Assembly: GCA_036394315.1 (NCBI GenBank)
Contig: DASWFI010000010.1
Coordinates: forward strand, 1-46,510
Origin: DASWFI01 sp036394315
Lineage (GTDB): Bacteria > Patescibacteriota > Doudnabacteria > UBA920 > O2-02-FULL-48-8
Length of the DNA: 46,510 nucleotides
Reading direction: 5' to 3'
Position numbers and translations under genes: made by a program. A model generated the notes under the pieces. The model did not search any database and was not told the origin of the DNA. It saw only the letters and a list, made by a program, of their open reading frames with translations. Below, piece after piece: positions 11,946 through 20,203 of the stretch. Every line of letters starts with the position of its first letter. Position 1 is the stretch's first letter.

Positions 11946-14180
11946 GTGTTAGACTATCAAGATTTTCTTGCCAGTAAACGGACAATTGCCCAGACATCAG
12001 GGATTGAAGTGAGCTTGGAAGATATCCATGATGGGCTTTTTCCATTCCAGAAAGTGTTGGTACAGTGGGCATTACGTAAGGGTAGAGCAGCAATTTTTGC
12101 CGACACTGGACTAGGCAAGACAAGAATTCAAACGGAATATGCGCACTTGATATCTATTCTTACAAATAAGCGTGTTTTGATTATTGCTCCATTGTCGGTA
12201 GCTAGTCAGACGGTTTCTGAAGCTGCAAAAATTGGGGTGCATGTTGTGTATGTGCGTGATGGGAAAGAAGTAGACAGCGCAATAAGCATTACTAATTATG
12301 AGATGATTGACCATTTTAATTTTGATGACTTTGGGTGCATCATCTTGGATGAGTCGTCGATCCTCAAGAATTTAACAGGTGCGACGTGTCAAAAGCTCAT
12401 TGAGAAGTCGAAAGGCATTCCATATAAGCTTGGTTGCACTGCAACTCCAGCCCCTAACGATTTTGTGGAATTGGGCAATCATGCCGAATTCTTAGAGATC
12501 ATGACAGGTCAAGAGATGAAGTCACAATTTTTTGTGCATGATGCTAAGTCGTCTGCACATGGGGGATGGAGACTCAAAGGGCACGCTACTGATGTTTTCT
12601 ATCAGTGGTTAGCAAGCTGGAGTATGAGTGTGAAAAAGCCATCGGATCTCAGCTCAACATTTAGTGACGAGGGTTACAATCTTCCTCCATTGCATGTGGA
12701 ACGGGCCATAGTGACTTGTGATTATGTGCCAGAAGGTCAGTTATTCTTCTCAGGACTCAAAGGTGTAAGTGATCGTGCCAAGGTTCGCAAAGGTACTTTG
12801 GAGGACCGTGTAAAAGAGGCTGTCAAGCTTATTGATAATGATGAAAACAATGAGCAATGGATTATCTGGACTGGTCTTAACGATGAGTCGTCAATCGTTT
12901 CTAGGGCTATTTCTGGTGCTGTAGAGCTAACAGGAAGCGACTCACCAGATAAGAAAATCCAAACTATTCAGGACTTCCAAGACGGAAAAATTCGTGTCCT
13001 CGTGACAAAGGCCAAAATTGCAGGTATGGGAATCAACCTCCAGAATTGCCACAATCAAATCTGGTTAGGTCTAACTGACTCATTCGAGATTTACTACCAG
13101 GGAGTTAGACGTTCCTTGCGCTTTGGTCAAGAGTATCCTGTATGGGTGTACATTGTATTATCAGATATTGAAGAAGAGATCTTTCAGAATGTTCTCAGAA
13201 AAGAAGAGGAAGCAAAAAAGATGAGTGATGAACTTATTAAAAATGTACAGCAGTTTGAAAAGGATGAAATAGAGCACAAGCAAGAGAAGAAGTTTGAATA
13301 TGGAGAGGATATCATCAAAAATGATGATTATACTCTTATGCTTGGTGACTCTTGCGAGCGACTAAAAGAGATGGCAAGCAATTCAATTGATTTATTGGTG
13401 TCTTCTATTCCTTTTGAGCATCTGTACACATACACTCCTACGGAACGTGATCTTGGCAATAGTAGGACTTCAGAGGAATTTTTCACTCATCTTGATTATA
13501 TTATTGATGAATTGATGAGAGTGATGAAGCCAGGTCGCAATATGTGTGTTCATGTGTCTCAAATACCTCTCACGCTTATCTCTGATGGTGTGATTGGCAT
13601 TCGAGATTTCAGAGGTGATGTGATCAGAGCATTCATAAAGCATGGATTTATCTATCATAGTGATATCACTGTAGATAAGAATCCACAAGTAGCTGCTAGC
13701 CGTTCTCATGCCAAAGGATTGGCATTTCAGCAACTTGAGAAGGATACATCTGAAATGCGTTCAACGTTTGCAGACTATGTTCTTGTCTTTAAGAAACCTG
13801 GAAAGAATGTAGTGCCTGTAAAGCAGCAACTTACCAAGGACGAGTGGATAAAATGGGCAAGTGCAGTCTGGTATGGGATTAGGCAAACTGACACTCTTAA
13901 TGTTAAAGAGGCTAGAGAAGCAAAAGATGAAATGCATATATGCCCTTTGCAGCTAGATTTAATTGAGAGGCTTCTCAGATTGTACTCTAATCCAGGTGAG
14001 ATGGTTCTTGATCCATTTGCTGGTATTGGGAGTACTGGATATGTAGCTCTAGGACTGAACAGAAAGTTCGTTGGAATCGAACTCAAGCCATCATACTTTA
14101 AAACTTCAGTTAAAAATCTTAATCGTGTTTTGAAGCAACGTACACAGGGTACTTTGTGGGATATGGCAGAGGTGAGCTAA
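11946..14180 (+). CDS. SNF2-type helicase fused to adenine DNA methyltransferase
   Basis: This 744-residue protein has two parts. Residues 30-430 are an SF2/SNF2 helicase: Walker A TGLGKT (54-59), DESS box (135-138), TATP (165-168) and motif VI YYQGVRRSLRFGQ (383-395). Residues 465-735 are a class-beta N6-adenine or N4-cytosine methylase: LGDSCERLKEM, motif IV SSIPF (486-490) in place of DPPY, and DPFAGIGSTG (689-698) for AdoMet binding. Helicase-methylase fusions are known in phages and may protect phage DNA from restriction. It starts at GTG 11946, preceded by GAAAGGA, and ends one base into the next ATG. The unusual motif IV leaves the target base open. Confidence 0.85.
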   Translation: MLDYQDFLASKRTIAQTSGIEVSLEDIHDGLFPFQKVLVQWALRKGRAAIFADTGLGKTRIQTEYAHLISILTNKRVLIIAPLSVASQTVSEAAKIGVHVVYVRDGKEVDSAISITNYEMIDHFNFDDFGCIILDESSILKNLTGATCQKLIEKSKGIPYKLGCTATPAPNDFVELGNHAEFLEIMTGQEMKSQFFVHDAKSSAHGGWRLKGHATDVFYQWLASWSMSVKKPSDLSSTFSDEGYNLPPLHVERAIVTCDYVPEGQLFFSGLKGVSDRAKVRKGTLEDRVKEAVKLIDNDENNEQWIIWTGLNDESSIVSRAISGAVELTGSDSPDKKIQTIQDFQDGKIRVLVTKAKIAGMGINLQNCHNQIWLGLTDSFEIYYQGVRRSLRFGQEYPVWVYIVLSDIEEEIFQNVLRKEEEAKKMSDELIKNVQQFEKDEIEHKQEKKFEYGEDIIKNDDYTLMLGDSCERLKEMASNSIDLLVSSIPFEHLYTYTPTERDLGNSRTSEEFFTHLDYIIDELMRVMKPGRNMCVHVSQIPLTLISDGVIGIRDFRGDVIRAFIKHGFIYHSDITVDKNPQVAASRSHAKGLAFQQLEKDTSEMRSTFADYVLVFKKPGKNVVPVKQQLTKDEWIKWASAVWYGIRQTDTLNVKEAREAKDEMHICPLQLDLIERLLRLYSNPGEMVLDPFAGIGSTGYVALGLNRKFVGIELKPSYFKTSVKNLNRVLKQRTQGTLWDMAEVS

Positions 14181-14833
14181 TGCCAAATCCCATTATGCCA
14201 CTTGAGAAAGTTGGAGCCCGCCGTAGCATTCCAGGCGGGCAACCTCAAAAATATTTCTTACGACCTTCCGAGCGTCAACTTATTATTGATTTGTATGATG
14301 GATCTCCTGGGCGGACAAATCAGATACGGGCAAAAATGCCACATATCCCACGTCGCATGATATCAAAATGGGCAATGCAACTAGGATTAGTTTCTCCAAT
14401 TAAGGATAGCTGGACACTGGAAGAAGCAGAATTCTTGCGAAAAAATATTCGCAAGATGAGCTTGGCAGCATTGTCAAAACAGTTGAAAAAAGACAGAAAT
14501 ACTATTAGGCGTAAGGCAACTTTATTGGGATTGTACAAGGAAAAGAAACTTGATGGGTATAGTATGAATGATTTGATGCTAGGCTTTGGAATGAAAACTG
14601 AAGAGAGAATTATGAGATGGATAGATAAAGGATGGTTGAAGGGAAAAAAGATCACAACAGAATTTAATAATGTTGCATGGATTTTTACAGATAGAGCTAT
14701 TCGAGATTTCATTTTTGCTCATCCTGAAGAACTTAATCAGCGAAAATTTGATTGGTTGTGGATTGTTGATATCTTGTCAATTTATGGCATAGGTCGCTTA
14801 GATGAAGATAAATTTGCAAGAAAGGAAGAATAA
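14180..14833 (+). CDS. Multi-HTH DNA-binding protein
   Basis: The 217-residue protein carries three likely DNA-binding units: residues 25-70 (RPSERQLIIDLYDGSPGR, then RRMISKWAMQLGL), a Myb/SANT-like unit at 75-120 (WTLEEAEFLRKNIRKM, SLAALSKQLKKDRNTIRRKA), and a MerR-like unit at 125-175 (DGYSMNDLMLGFGMKTEERI, then WIDKGWLKGKKI). It starts at ATG 14180, overlapping the helicase-methylase stop (TAATG), after GAGGTGA. It probably acts as a regulator or as a replication-linked DNA-binding factor next to the primase. It overlaps no other gene. Confidence 0.65.
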   Translation: MPNPIMPLEKVGARRSIPGGQPQKYFLRPSERQLIIDLYDGSPGRTNQIRAKMPHIPRRMISKWAMQLGLVSPIKDSWTLEEAEFLRKNIRKMSLAALSKQLKKDRNTIRRKATLLGLYKEKKLDGYSMNDLMLGFGMKTEERIMRWIDKGWLKGKKITTEFNNVAWIFTDRAIRDFIFAHPEELNQRKFDWLWIVDILSIYGIGRLDEDKFARKEE

Positions 14834-14834
14834 G

Positions 14835-16217
14835 ATGCCTACAGTATCACAGCGATGGGATATTTTAAGTTTAATTCAACATTATGCCAGTATTGATATT
14901 GTTGGTAAGGCTACTGTACATGGAGTGCTCGAATACCACTCTAATTGTCCATTTTGCCCTGGAAGTAAGGATAGTTTCATAATGCGTCCAGAACTAGGTG
15001 ATTATTCACATGCTATCAGGTCAAGTGGTTGCGGACGCCATGGAGATGCATATGATTTTTTAAAGGAGTACTGCAATATGAGTCATCAGGAGGCATTAGA
15101 AGTGCTAGGACTTGAAATTAATGGTGATTTTGTTCCCCCCAGCCCCTCTATATCTCAACAGGATAGCAAAGAAGATCCACCTAATAAACAGTGGCAGGAG
15201 ACAGGCAAGCTGCTTGTGGAGCGTGCTGCAAGGTGCTTATGGTCTCCTACTGGCAAGGATGCTCTTGACTATCTGCATAGTCGAGGCCTCGGTGATGAAA
15301 TCATCAAGAAAAAGAAGCTTGGCTATGTCCCTCTCCAGAAAGATGGCAAATATTATGAGTCAGAATTGGAAGACTGGGGACTAGATCCTGAGCAGGTAGC
15401 CAAGGATAAAGTGCGTGTTCCAAATGGTATCCTTATCCCCTGGTTTGAAGGTAGTACGCTTTGGAGATTAGCTCTCAAACGTCCTGATCAGCCAAAGGGA
15501 AAAGACTATGGTCAGGTAATTGGGAGCGGTGAAGGGCTTTTCAACGTTGGAGAAATCCAGTGTGACTTTCCAGTCATGATGGTTGAGTCTGAAATATGCG
15601 CAATGTCAGTGGAGCAAGAGGCAGGAGACCTGGTGTCCTGTGTAGCCACAGGATCGACAACACGCGGTCGTCTCTCCAGATGGCTAGCAGAGTTACAATT
15701 AGCCTCTTGTGTGCTCCAATCCTTCGATGAGGACGACTCGGGTGACATAGGATCAGAGTACTGGATGCAAACTCTGAAAGAGAAATGCCAGCGTTGGAGC
15801 CCGTATGTTGCCAAAGATCCAAACGATATCCTGCTGAAGAAGTTCTTATCTGATCGATGGGAATGTAGTTTGAGGGAATGGGTAGAAGCTGGTATAGCTA
15901 CTCAGAGAGAATACACACTCCCTTTTGCCCTACCCCTGCAAGCCGGTGAACCTGTCAACCCCCTTGCAGGGGGAGAAGTGTCTTTGCTTCAAGCTCGCAA
16001 TCGCTTGAAACCTTGGACAAAAAGGGATTTACAGATGCTTGATGGGGCATTTGCTCATACAAAATGGTATGGGCCCGAAGCAGACATGAAAGCTTTGACA
16101 ATACAAGGGCATATTGAATCTCATCTTGCTCCTGGTATTTGCCTTAACAAGAATTGTCCCTGCGAAGAGGTATGGGGGGAATGGGTGACGAAACAAGCAC
16201 TCAGCAAGAAAAAATAA
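14835..16217 (+). CDS. DnaG-like primase
   Basis: The 460-residue protein has a CHC2-type zinc finger at residues 38-69 (CPFC ... CGRH followed by GDAYDFLKEY) and a Toprim-like region at about 247-305 (MMVESEICAMSVEQEAG with the catalytic Glu, later QSFDEDDSGD). These are the two hallmarks of DnaG-type primases that lay down RNA primers at the fork. It has no helicase domain; the helicase may be supplied elsewhere. It starts at ATG 14835 after AAGGAAG. A copy of the dispersed palindrome at 15959 encodes NPLAGGE in a linker beyond the catalytic core. The C-terminus has further cysteines (GICLNKNCPCEEVW). Confidence 0.85.
   Translation: MPTVSQRWDILSLIQHYASIDIVGKATVHGVLEYHSNCPFCPGSKDSFIMRPELGDYSHAIRSSGCGRHGDAYDFLKEYCNMSHQEALEVLGLEINGDFVPPSPSISQQDSKEDPPNKQWQETGKLLVERAARCLWSPTGKDALDYLHSRGLGDEIIKKKKLGYVPLQKDGKYYESELEDWGLDPEQVAKDKVRVPNGILIPWFEGSTLWRLALKRPDQPKGKDYGQVIGSGEGLFNVGEIQCDFPVMMVESEICAMSVEQEAGDLVSCVATGSTTRGRLSRWLAELQLASCVLQSFDEDDSGDIGSEYWMQTLKEKCQRWSPYVAKDPNDILLKKFLSDRWECSLREWVEAGIATQREYTLPFALPLQAGEPVNPLAGGEVSLLQARNRLKPWTKRDLQMLDGAFAHTKWYGPEADMKALTIQGHIESHLAPGICLNKNCPCEEVWGEWVTKQALSKKK
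15959..15973. repeat. Dispersed palindrome inside the primase gene
   Basis: CCCCCTTGCAGGGGG lacks one A relative to the perfect palindrome and therefore reads Pro-Leu-Ala-Gly-Gly instead of Pro-Leu-Gln-Gly. The primase frame stays open. Confidence 0.8.
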
Positions 16218-16241
16218 TTGTCCATGTGGGACATAAAGAAA

Positions 16242-16266
16242 AGAGCCTGGATATGTTCCAGGCTCT
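16242..16266 (-). terminator. Terminator of the BRO antirepressor operon
   Basis: AGAGCCTGGA (16242-16251) and TCCAGGCTCT (16257-16266) form a perfect stem with a five-base loop. On the minus strand TTTTCTTT follows, so it ends the 16.3-17.2 kb operon; on the plus strand it may slow the primase transcript. Confidence 0.7.
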
Positions 16267-16282
16267 CATAAACTACGATTGA

Positions 16283-16942
16283 TTATATAGCGCGATCTGA
16301 ACCCCAGATCGCTTTTTGTATAACTCTTTCTTTTCCAAGAATTGCAATGCCAAATTGAACTTTATCGCCTACATGCTTTTTGTAGAACTTAATGTTCATT
16401 GGCTTGCGTTTACCTCTGGTGAAAGAATTCTCAGGATAATTTTCTTTCTCGATTTCTTTGAGCAATTTGCGTTTATCGCTACTGGCAAGCATTAAATCCT
16501 CATAAAATTGTATTGCTTGACGCAAAAGATCAGGATCATTTTGTAAGTCTAGATGTGCTATCTGCTCATAGTCTTGGAAGTTTATTCCATCTATTGAATA
16601 GCTTCCAGTTTTGAGGATAGTAGGAATAACTTCACCGGTAATCCAACGACGGAAAACTTTTGCTTCTTCCTTTCGACTGTTGAAAATGAGATGATAGAGA
16701 CCTGACTCAGTAACACAGAGCATGTTCTGGTTTCCGCCAAGGGTATATACATTACATATACCCTTTTCGTCCTCGTCAAGGTTTCCAATTGCTTGGCTAA
16801 CGTTTTCAATATCCAACACTTTACAGGCATCAGCAGCTATCCACTGAGTCTTATCGTCTATTAAGACGACGCGAATATCTTGTCCTTTGAAGTTGAAAAG
16901 TTGCAATCCTGTGTTAGACTGTTCTTGGTTATGGTTTGCCAT
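16283..16942 (-). CDS. BRO-N family phage antirepressor
   Basis: This 219-residue protein has a BRO-N domain at residues 11-115: FNFKGQDIRVVLIDDKTQWI, AADACKVLDIENV, then CVTESGLYHLIFNSRKEEA and FRRWITGEVIPTI. The C-terminal 100 residues are basic and helical. BRO-N proteins in phages act as antirepressors or DNA-binding regulators. An in-frame TTG lies farther upstream, but ATG 16942 after AAAGGAAAACAA is the likely start. It overlaps the upstream ribbon-helix-helix gene by 14 bases. The pair repeats the logic of the pair at 3671-4655. Confidence 0.8.
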   Translation of the reverse strand: MANHNQEQSNTGLQLFNFKGQDIRVVLIDDKTQWIAADACKVLDIENVSQAIGNLDEDEKGICNVYTLGGNQNMLCVTESGLYHLIFNSRKEEAKVFRRWITGEVIPTILKTGSYSIDGINFQDYEQIAHLDLQNDPDLLRQAIQFYEDLMLASSDKRKLLKEIEKENYPENSFTRGKRKPMNIKFYKKHVGDKVQFGIAILGKERVIQKAIWGSDRAI

Positions 16943-17219
16943 TTGTTTTCCTTTCAATGGAGTCAGTTACTGCTGACTCCATTTTGCTTTCTTGTACCTG
17001 TTTTACAATTCTTTGGTGCTTGTATCTAGCATCTCGGCTAGAGCTAGATGTGTAAGTCGAGAAAGAATCTTTTTTCCTTTCTTCAAAAAGATCTTTTAGC
17101 ATACGGATAACTTCCCATGTGAAGGGTCTCTCATCTTCCTCTGCATATGCCCAAATGATTTTTGCCATTTCGGACGGGAAACTGATGGATACACGGTAGG
17201 ATTTCTGTTTTTTGTTCAC
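16929..17219 (-). CDS. Ribbon-helix-helix repressor (second)
   Basis: The 96-residue protein starts at GTG 17219, six bases after GGAGG. Residues 7-45 form a ribbon-helix-helix (YRVSISFPSEMAKIIWAYAEE, then FTWEVIRMLKDLFEE). A longer Ser-rich and basic tail (TYTSSSSRDARYKHQR) follows. The partner gene downstream encodes a BRO antirepressor. The promoter at 17257-17285 drives both and faces a rightward promoter at 17327-17356. Confidence 0.75.
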   Translation of the reverse strand: MNKKQKSYRVSISFPSEMAKIIWAYAEEDERPFTWEVIRMLKDLFEERKKDSFSTYTSSSSRDARYKHQRIVKQVQESKMESAVTDSIERKTNGKP

Positions 17220-17256
17220 ATTGAACCTCCTTTAAATTAGTTGAACCTACCTGAAC

Positions 17257-17285
17257 AGTATATGTCAGTATTGGATAGTTGTCAA
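17257..17285 (-). promoter_or_regulatory. Near-consensus leftward promoter
   Basis: TTGACA (17280-17285) and TATACT (17257-17262) are 17 bases apart on the minus strand. The spacer contains CCAATACTG, related to the CAATACTATTG sites; another variant, CAATACTGTTTG, lies at 17292-17303. Confidence 0.75.
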
Positions 17286-17326
17286 ATTGCTCAATACTGT
17301 TTGCTCATTTTGTCCCTTTCTCCGAC

Positions 17327-17356
17327 TTTACAGCGAGTGCAATAATACTGTATACT
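17327..17356 (+). promoter_or_regulatory. Rightward promoter of the 17418 gene
   Basis: TTTACA (17327-17332) and TATACT (17351-17356) are 18 bases apart. The spacer holds AATAATACTG, again close to the operator-like motif. Confidence 0.55.
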
Positions 17357-17417
17357 GTCTGTAATAGTAGTAGTTGTTCTGCTAGATTGCGTGCAGTTTT
17401 GCAAATGAAAGGAAAAT

Positions 17418-17717
17418 ATGATGCCATTCGATCAAGAAGAGATTAGGCCTTCGTATACTGACAAAGGTAGAGAATATTACAATCGAACAAATAGTGCAAA
17501 ATATGTGCAAATGACGGATACGGGATTTCGTAGAAAAATACAAAAAATTGAAGCGGAAAATGGTATTACCATTCCGATGATAACAAGAGGGGGACAGCAG
17601 AAGCTTGTTGATAAGCGGATTTTAGATCAATTTAGGAAAGGCATTTATGTTGGGGAGGAAGATAAATGGATGGAAGAACTGAAAAAGATCATTGACCAGA
17701 TCTATGCTGAAAGGTAG
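17418..17717 (+). CDS. Hypothetical small HTH-like protein
   Basis: This 99-residue protein starts at ATG 17418 or 17421 after AAAGGA. The middle (AKYVQMTDTGFRRKIQKIE, ITIPMITRGGQQKLVDKRIL) resembles a winged HTH with a wing, similar in outline to excisionase-type proteins. The end is helical and acidic/basic. It is a single-gene unit divergent from the ribbon-helix-helix/BRO pair and closed by a terminator, as expected of a regulator in a switch. The assignment is weak. Confidence 0.5.
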   Translation: MMPFDQEEIRPSYTDKGREYYNRTNSAKYVQMTDTGFRRKIQKIEAENGITIPMITRGGQQKLVDKRILDQFRKGIYVGEEDKWMEELKKIIDQIYAER

Positions 17718-17721
17718 CAGT

Positions 17722-17749
17722 AAGGGCTCCCAAATTGGGAGCCCTTTTT
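17722..17749. terminator. Bidirectional terminator between convergent genes
   Basis: AAGGGCTCCCA (17722-17732) pairs with TGGGAGCCCTT (17736-17746), followed by T on the plus strand. It sits between the 17418 gene and the convergent 17752-17988 gene. Confidence 0.75.
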
Positions 17750-17751
17750 GA

Positions 17752-17988
17752 TTAGAGGAACTTTGAGCGTTTGAGAAGATCGGACAAGAGTCCTTTCCCT
17801 TGAGGTGAGATATGAAGTTTTTCATCTAATACTTGCTCACCATCCTGGTAGGATGCATGACTGATACAGGCCGGATCATCACCTGCTGAGGAAAGAATAG
17901 ATAAGTCAGTACGAATTCCATTTTCGTTGTACGTGTACGATTGTTCTGTGTCATTCTCAACATATGTCACATTTTCGCTGTTCCCCAT
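17752..17988 (-). CDS. Isolated hypothetical 78-residue protein
   Basis: The protein starts at ATG 17988 with AAAGG upstream. It is acidic in the first half (VENDTEQSYTYNENG) and more basic at the end (GLLSDLLKRSKFL). No family is recognised. It forms its own transcription unit: near-consensus promoter at 18063-18091, terminator at 17722-17749. Single genes with strong private promoters inserted in an otherwise ordered phage genome are typical morons. Confidence 0.6.
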   Translation of the reverse strand: MGNSENVTYVENDTEQSYTYNENGIRTDLSILSSAGDDPACISHASYQDGEQVLDEKLHISPQGKGLLSDLLKRSKFL

Positions 17989-18062
17989 GGTCCTAACCTT
18001 TCTGACTTGGGAATATGATGTTATACAAGGCTATAGATACTTTCACTATGTCGAAAGCATAT

Positions 18063-18091
18063 TATATTAATAATGTGCAGTTATGTCAATA
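18063..18091 (-). promoter_or_regulatory. Near-consensus promoter of the isolated gene
   Basis: TTGACA (18086-18091) and TATAAT (18063-18068) are exactly 17 bases apart on the minus strand. The leader to the ATG at 17988 is about 68 bases. Confidence 0.75.
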
Positions 18092-18123
18092 TGGTAGGGC
18101 TAAAATAGGGGAACTCCCTAGTA

Positions 18124-19809
18124 TCAAATCCCTAGCGATTCTTGCTTAGTTGCTTCCCTGGCAGCTTTGCGAGCTTCCTTGGCTTTCTTTTCTTTCTCTT
18201 TCCTCTTCATGTATGCATCGATTAAATCTGAAGCTTCTCCCTTGGTCATCTCATCGGTGTAGGGTATTTTTTTCCAATTCATCATGTTCTTCTGGGCTTC
18301 AGTGATCAGATCGGCTCTTCTAGGACTTGGATGAACTTTATCTAGCCAGTGAACTGATTTGGGCTCTGCCAGGATCTTGCGAGCTTCTTTTTCAGCTTCA
18401 ACCTGAGCCCAATCGATAGGAAGTGGGTTTTCAGAGAGGTATGTTGCATTGTCGCTTGCAGTGTTGTAAGGCGCTCGTTTGAAAAGCACATAGTATTGCT
18501 CAGGATTATTTCTGGAAGGTGTGAGAGCTATTTTGTGTTTCTCTGCTCCAACCTCCAGTAAGAATGCTCCATTTGGCAACTCTTTCCATTCAAGCTTCTC
18601 GAATAAGTCAATATGAACATCCTGCAAGCGTTTCTCTTTAAGCTTGCGAACTTGGATTTGCCTATCCTCATTTTCACACTTCTCACGTTCTAAAGCTTCT
18701 AGTAATGTCTCGTTATCATTAAGGTGTTTGACAAGTACCTTTTTAAGGTTTTGAGGTGATAATCGATGATTAAGACAATTATCAGTTATGTCTAGTAGAA
18801 CACATTCTTTCTTTCCAGGAGCTAATCGAAGTCCTCTTCCAAACATTTGTTTGAAAAGTCCTGCGCTTTGCGTTGGGCGTGCTCCAATAATAACTTCTAC
18901 GAGGCACTCATCCCATCCTTCAGTCAACACCATCACGGTACAGAGCACTTTAATTATTCCTAGATGGAAGTCATGGTAGATACGCTTGCGTTCTTCGATG
19001 GGAGTCGTACCTTTGATGACAGCAGCAGGTACACCTTGCTTGTTAAAAGCAGAGCAAAGGTCCTCTGCATGGATGACAGTAACACAAAAGCATGCCGCTC
19101 TTTTTCCGTTTGTATGTTCTTGATATTTCTGAACAATGAGGTTATTCCTTGCAGGTGTATTAACTGCATTGTTTAATTCTCCTTCATTGTAGTCTCCCAT
19201 TGAAGTTGTTACATTATCAAGGCTAATGTGTGTTTGGATGGCAATAGCCTTGAAATTGCAAAGATAACCTTCTACAACCATATCAATGATATTTTTGCTG
19301 AATAGTGGTTGTTTGCCTTTTAAGATATCTTTTTTGTCAAGTCTTTCAGGAGTGGCAGTTACACCTAGCACAAAAGCATCTGGCAAGATTTCAAGTACTT
19401 TTTGATATGACTTGCTTGCAATGTGATGTGCTTCATCAACTATGATGAGAATGAATCCCATTCTTTGTAGCTTTTCTAGGTGTTCCGGTCGACTGATAGT
19501 TTGGATGGATGCTACTGTTATTTCACATCCATACTCATGAACACCTGAGCCAACTTTTCCTATAATGGCAGTAGGTTGGATCATTCGGTACTTGTCAGCG
19601 GCTTGCCCAAGTAATTCGTCTCTATGTGCTATTATAAGCACATTTCCTTTGTGCTCTTTTTGTATGTCGTGTGCTGCTTTTCCAAAGCAGATCGTCTTCC
19701 CGCCACCTGTGGGAATAACTATTATTTCGTATCCATTCTTATCTTTCTTGTATGCATCAAGAACACGTTTAACACATTCCTCTTGATAAGGACGTAATTC
19801 TATAGACAT
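18124..19809 (-). CDS. SF2 DEAH-type DNA helicase (RadD/UvsW-like)
   Basis: This 561-residue helicase shows all core motifs: LRPYQEECV (Q-like motif), PTGGGKT (33-39), DEAH (125-128), TATP (151-154), and motif VI QMFGRGLRLAP (321-331). The C-terminal 170 residues end in a charged Lys/Glu/Ala-rich helix. The layout matches phage-type SF2 helicases related to RadD and to the UvsW group, which remodel branched DNA and R-loops. It starts at ATG 19809 after GGGAGG and is downstream of a small HTH gene on the same transcript. It runs against the surrounding plus-strand replication genes. Confidence 0.85.
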   Translation of the reverse strand: MSIELRPYQEECVKRVLDAYKKDKNGYEIIVIPTGGGKTICFGKAAHDIQKEHKGNVLIIAHRDELLGQAADKYRMIQPTAIIGKVGSGVHEYGCEITVASIQTISRPEHLEKLQRMGFILIIVDEAHHIASKSYQKVLEILPDAFVLGVTATPERLDKKDILKGKQPLFSKNIIDMVVEGYLCNFKAIAIQTHISLDNVTTSMGDYNEGELNNAVNTPARNNLIVQKYQEHTNGKRAACFCVTVIHAEDLCSAFNKQGVPAAVIKGTTPIEERKRIYHDFHLGIIKVLCTVMVLTEGWDECLVEVIIGARPTQSAGLFKQMFGRGLRLAPGKKECVLLDITDNCLNHRLSPQNLKKVLVKHLNDNETLLEALEREKCENEDRQIQVRKLKEKRLQDVHIDLFEKLEWKELPNGAFLLEVGAEKHKIALTPSRNNPEQYYVLFKRAPYNTASDNATYLSENPLPIDWAQVEAEKEARKILAEPKSVHWLDKVHPSPRRADLITEAQKNMMNWKKIPYTDEMTKGEASDLIDAYMKRKEKEKKAKEARKAAREATKQESLGI

Positions 19810-19821
19810 ATAACCTCCCTG

Positions 19822-20010
19822 TTATGCTGTTTCTTTGTTTTTCTTGTAAGCTTCCCATTCTTGTTTATTAATGAGATATTTGACTTTGCTTACTTTTAAA
19901 GCAATTAAGTTACCTCGTTTAATCTCATCTCGAATGAACTGAGCATTCATGCCAAACTCACTAGCTGCCTCTTGGCAAGAGAGATAGTTTGATCGATCAA
20001 TAGTATTCAT
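19822..20010 (-). CDS. Excisionase-type HTH protein
   Basis: The 62-residue protein starts at ATG 20010, seven bases after AAAGGAG (a GTG directly upstream is also possible). It is a single HTH of the HTH_17/excisionase type: LSCQEAASEFGMNAQFIRDEIKRGNL, then VSKVKYLINKQEWEAY. It leads the helicase transcript and sits beside a divergent promoter pair, so a role as local regulator is likely. Confidence 0.7.
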   Translation of the reverse strand: MNTIDRSNYLSCQEAASEFGMNAQFIRDEIKRGNLIALKVSKVKYLINKQEWEAYKKNKETA

Positions 20011-20040
20011 CACTTTGCTCCTTTCTATGAACTAATCAAG

Positions 20041-20069
20041 ATTATACCATACTAATCATAATCATTCAA
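20041..20069 (-). promoter_or_regulatory. Leftward promoter of the HTH-helicase operon
   Basis: TTGAAT (20064-20069) and TATAAT (20041-20046) are 17 bases apart on the minus strand, with TGG before the -10 box. Its -35 box is only five bases from that of the rightward promoter. Confidence 0.7.
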
Positions 20070-20077
20070 TACTCTTG
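20067..20077. promoter_or_regulatory. Operator-like site between divergent promoters
   Basis: CAATACTCTTG differs by one base from the CAATACTATTG sites at 10 kb and lies in the same position relative to the rightward promoter. Confidence 0.5.
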
Positions 20078-20103
20078 ACAATTATTCGATACTAGTCTAT
20101 ACT
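20075..20103 (+). promoter_or_regulatory. Rightward promoter of the second replication operon
   Basis: TTGACA (20075-20080) and TATACT (20098-20103) are 17 bases apart. The surrounding bases repeat those of the 10043-10071 promoter, including ACTAGTCTATACTG. Confidence 0.8.
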
Positions 20104-20115
20104 GATGGTAGTTAA

Positions 20116-20178
20116 GGTTACATGGCACAAAAAGTTGTAGACCGAGTCTTGTTTTGAGCCTAATCGTGCCATGTAACC
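20116..20178 (+). ncRNA. 5' leader stem-loop of the 20 kb operon
   Basis: GGTTACATGGCAC (20116-20128) and GTGCCATGTAACC (20166-20178) form a perfect 13-base stem around a 37-base loop. It begins about six bases after the expected transcription start, as does the stem-loop at 10082-10135 behind the twin promoter. The loop contains a small AGAC/GTCT stem. Confidence 0.6.
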
Positions 20179-20203
20179 AACGATTAAATTAGAAGTCCTA
20201 GCC

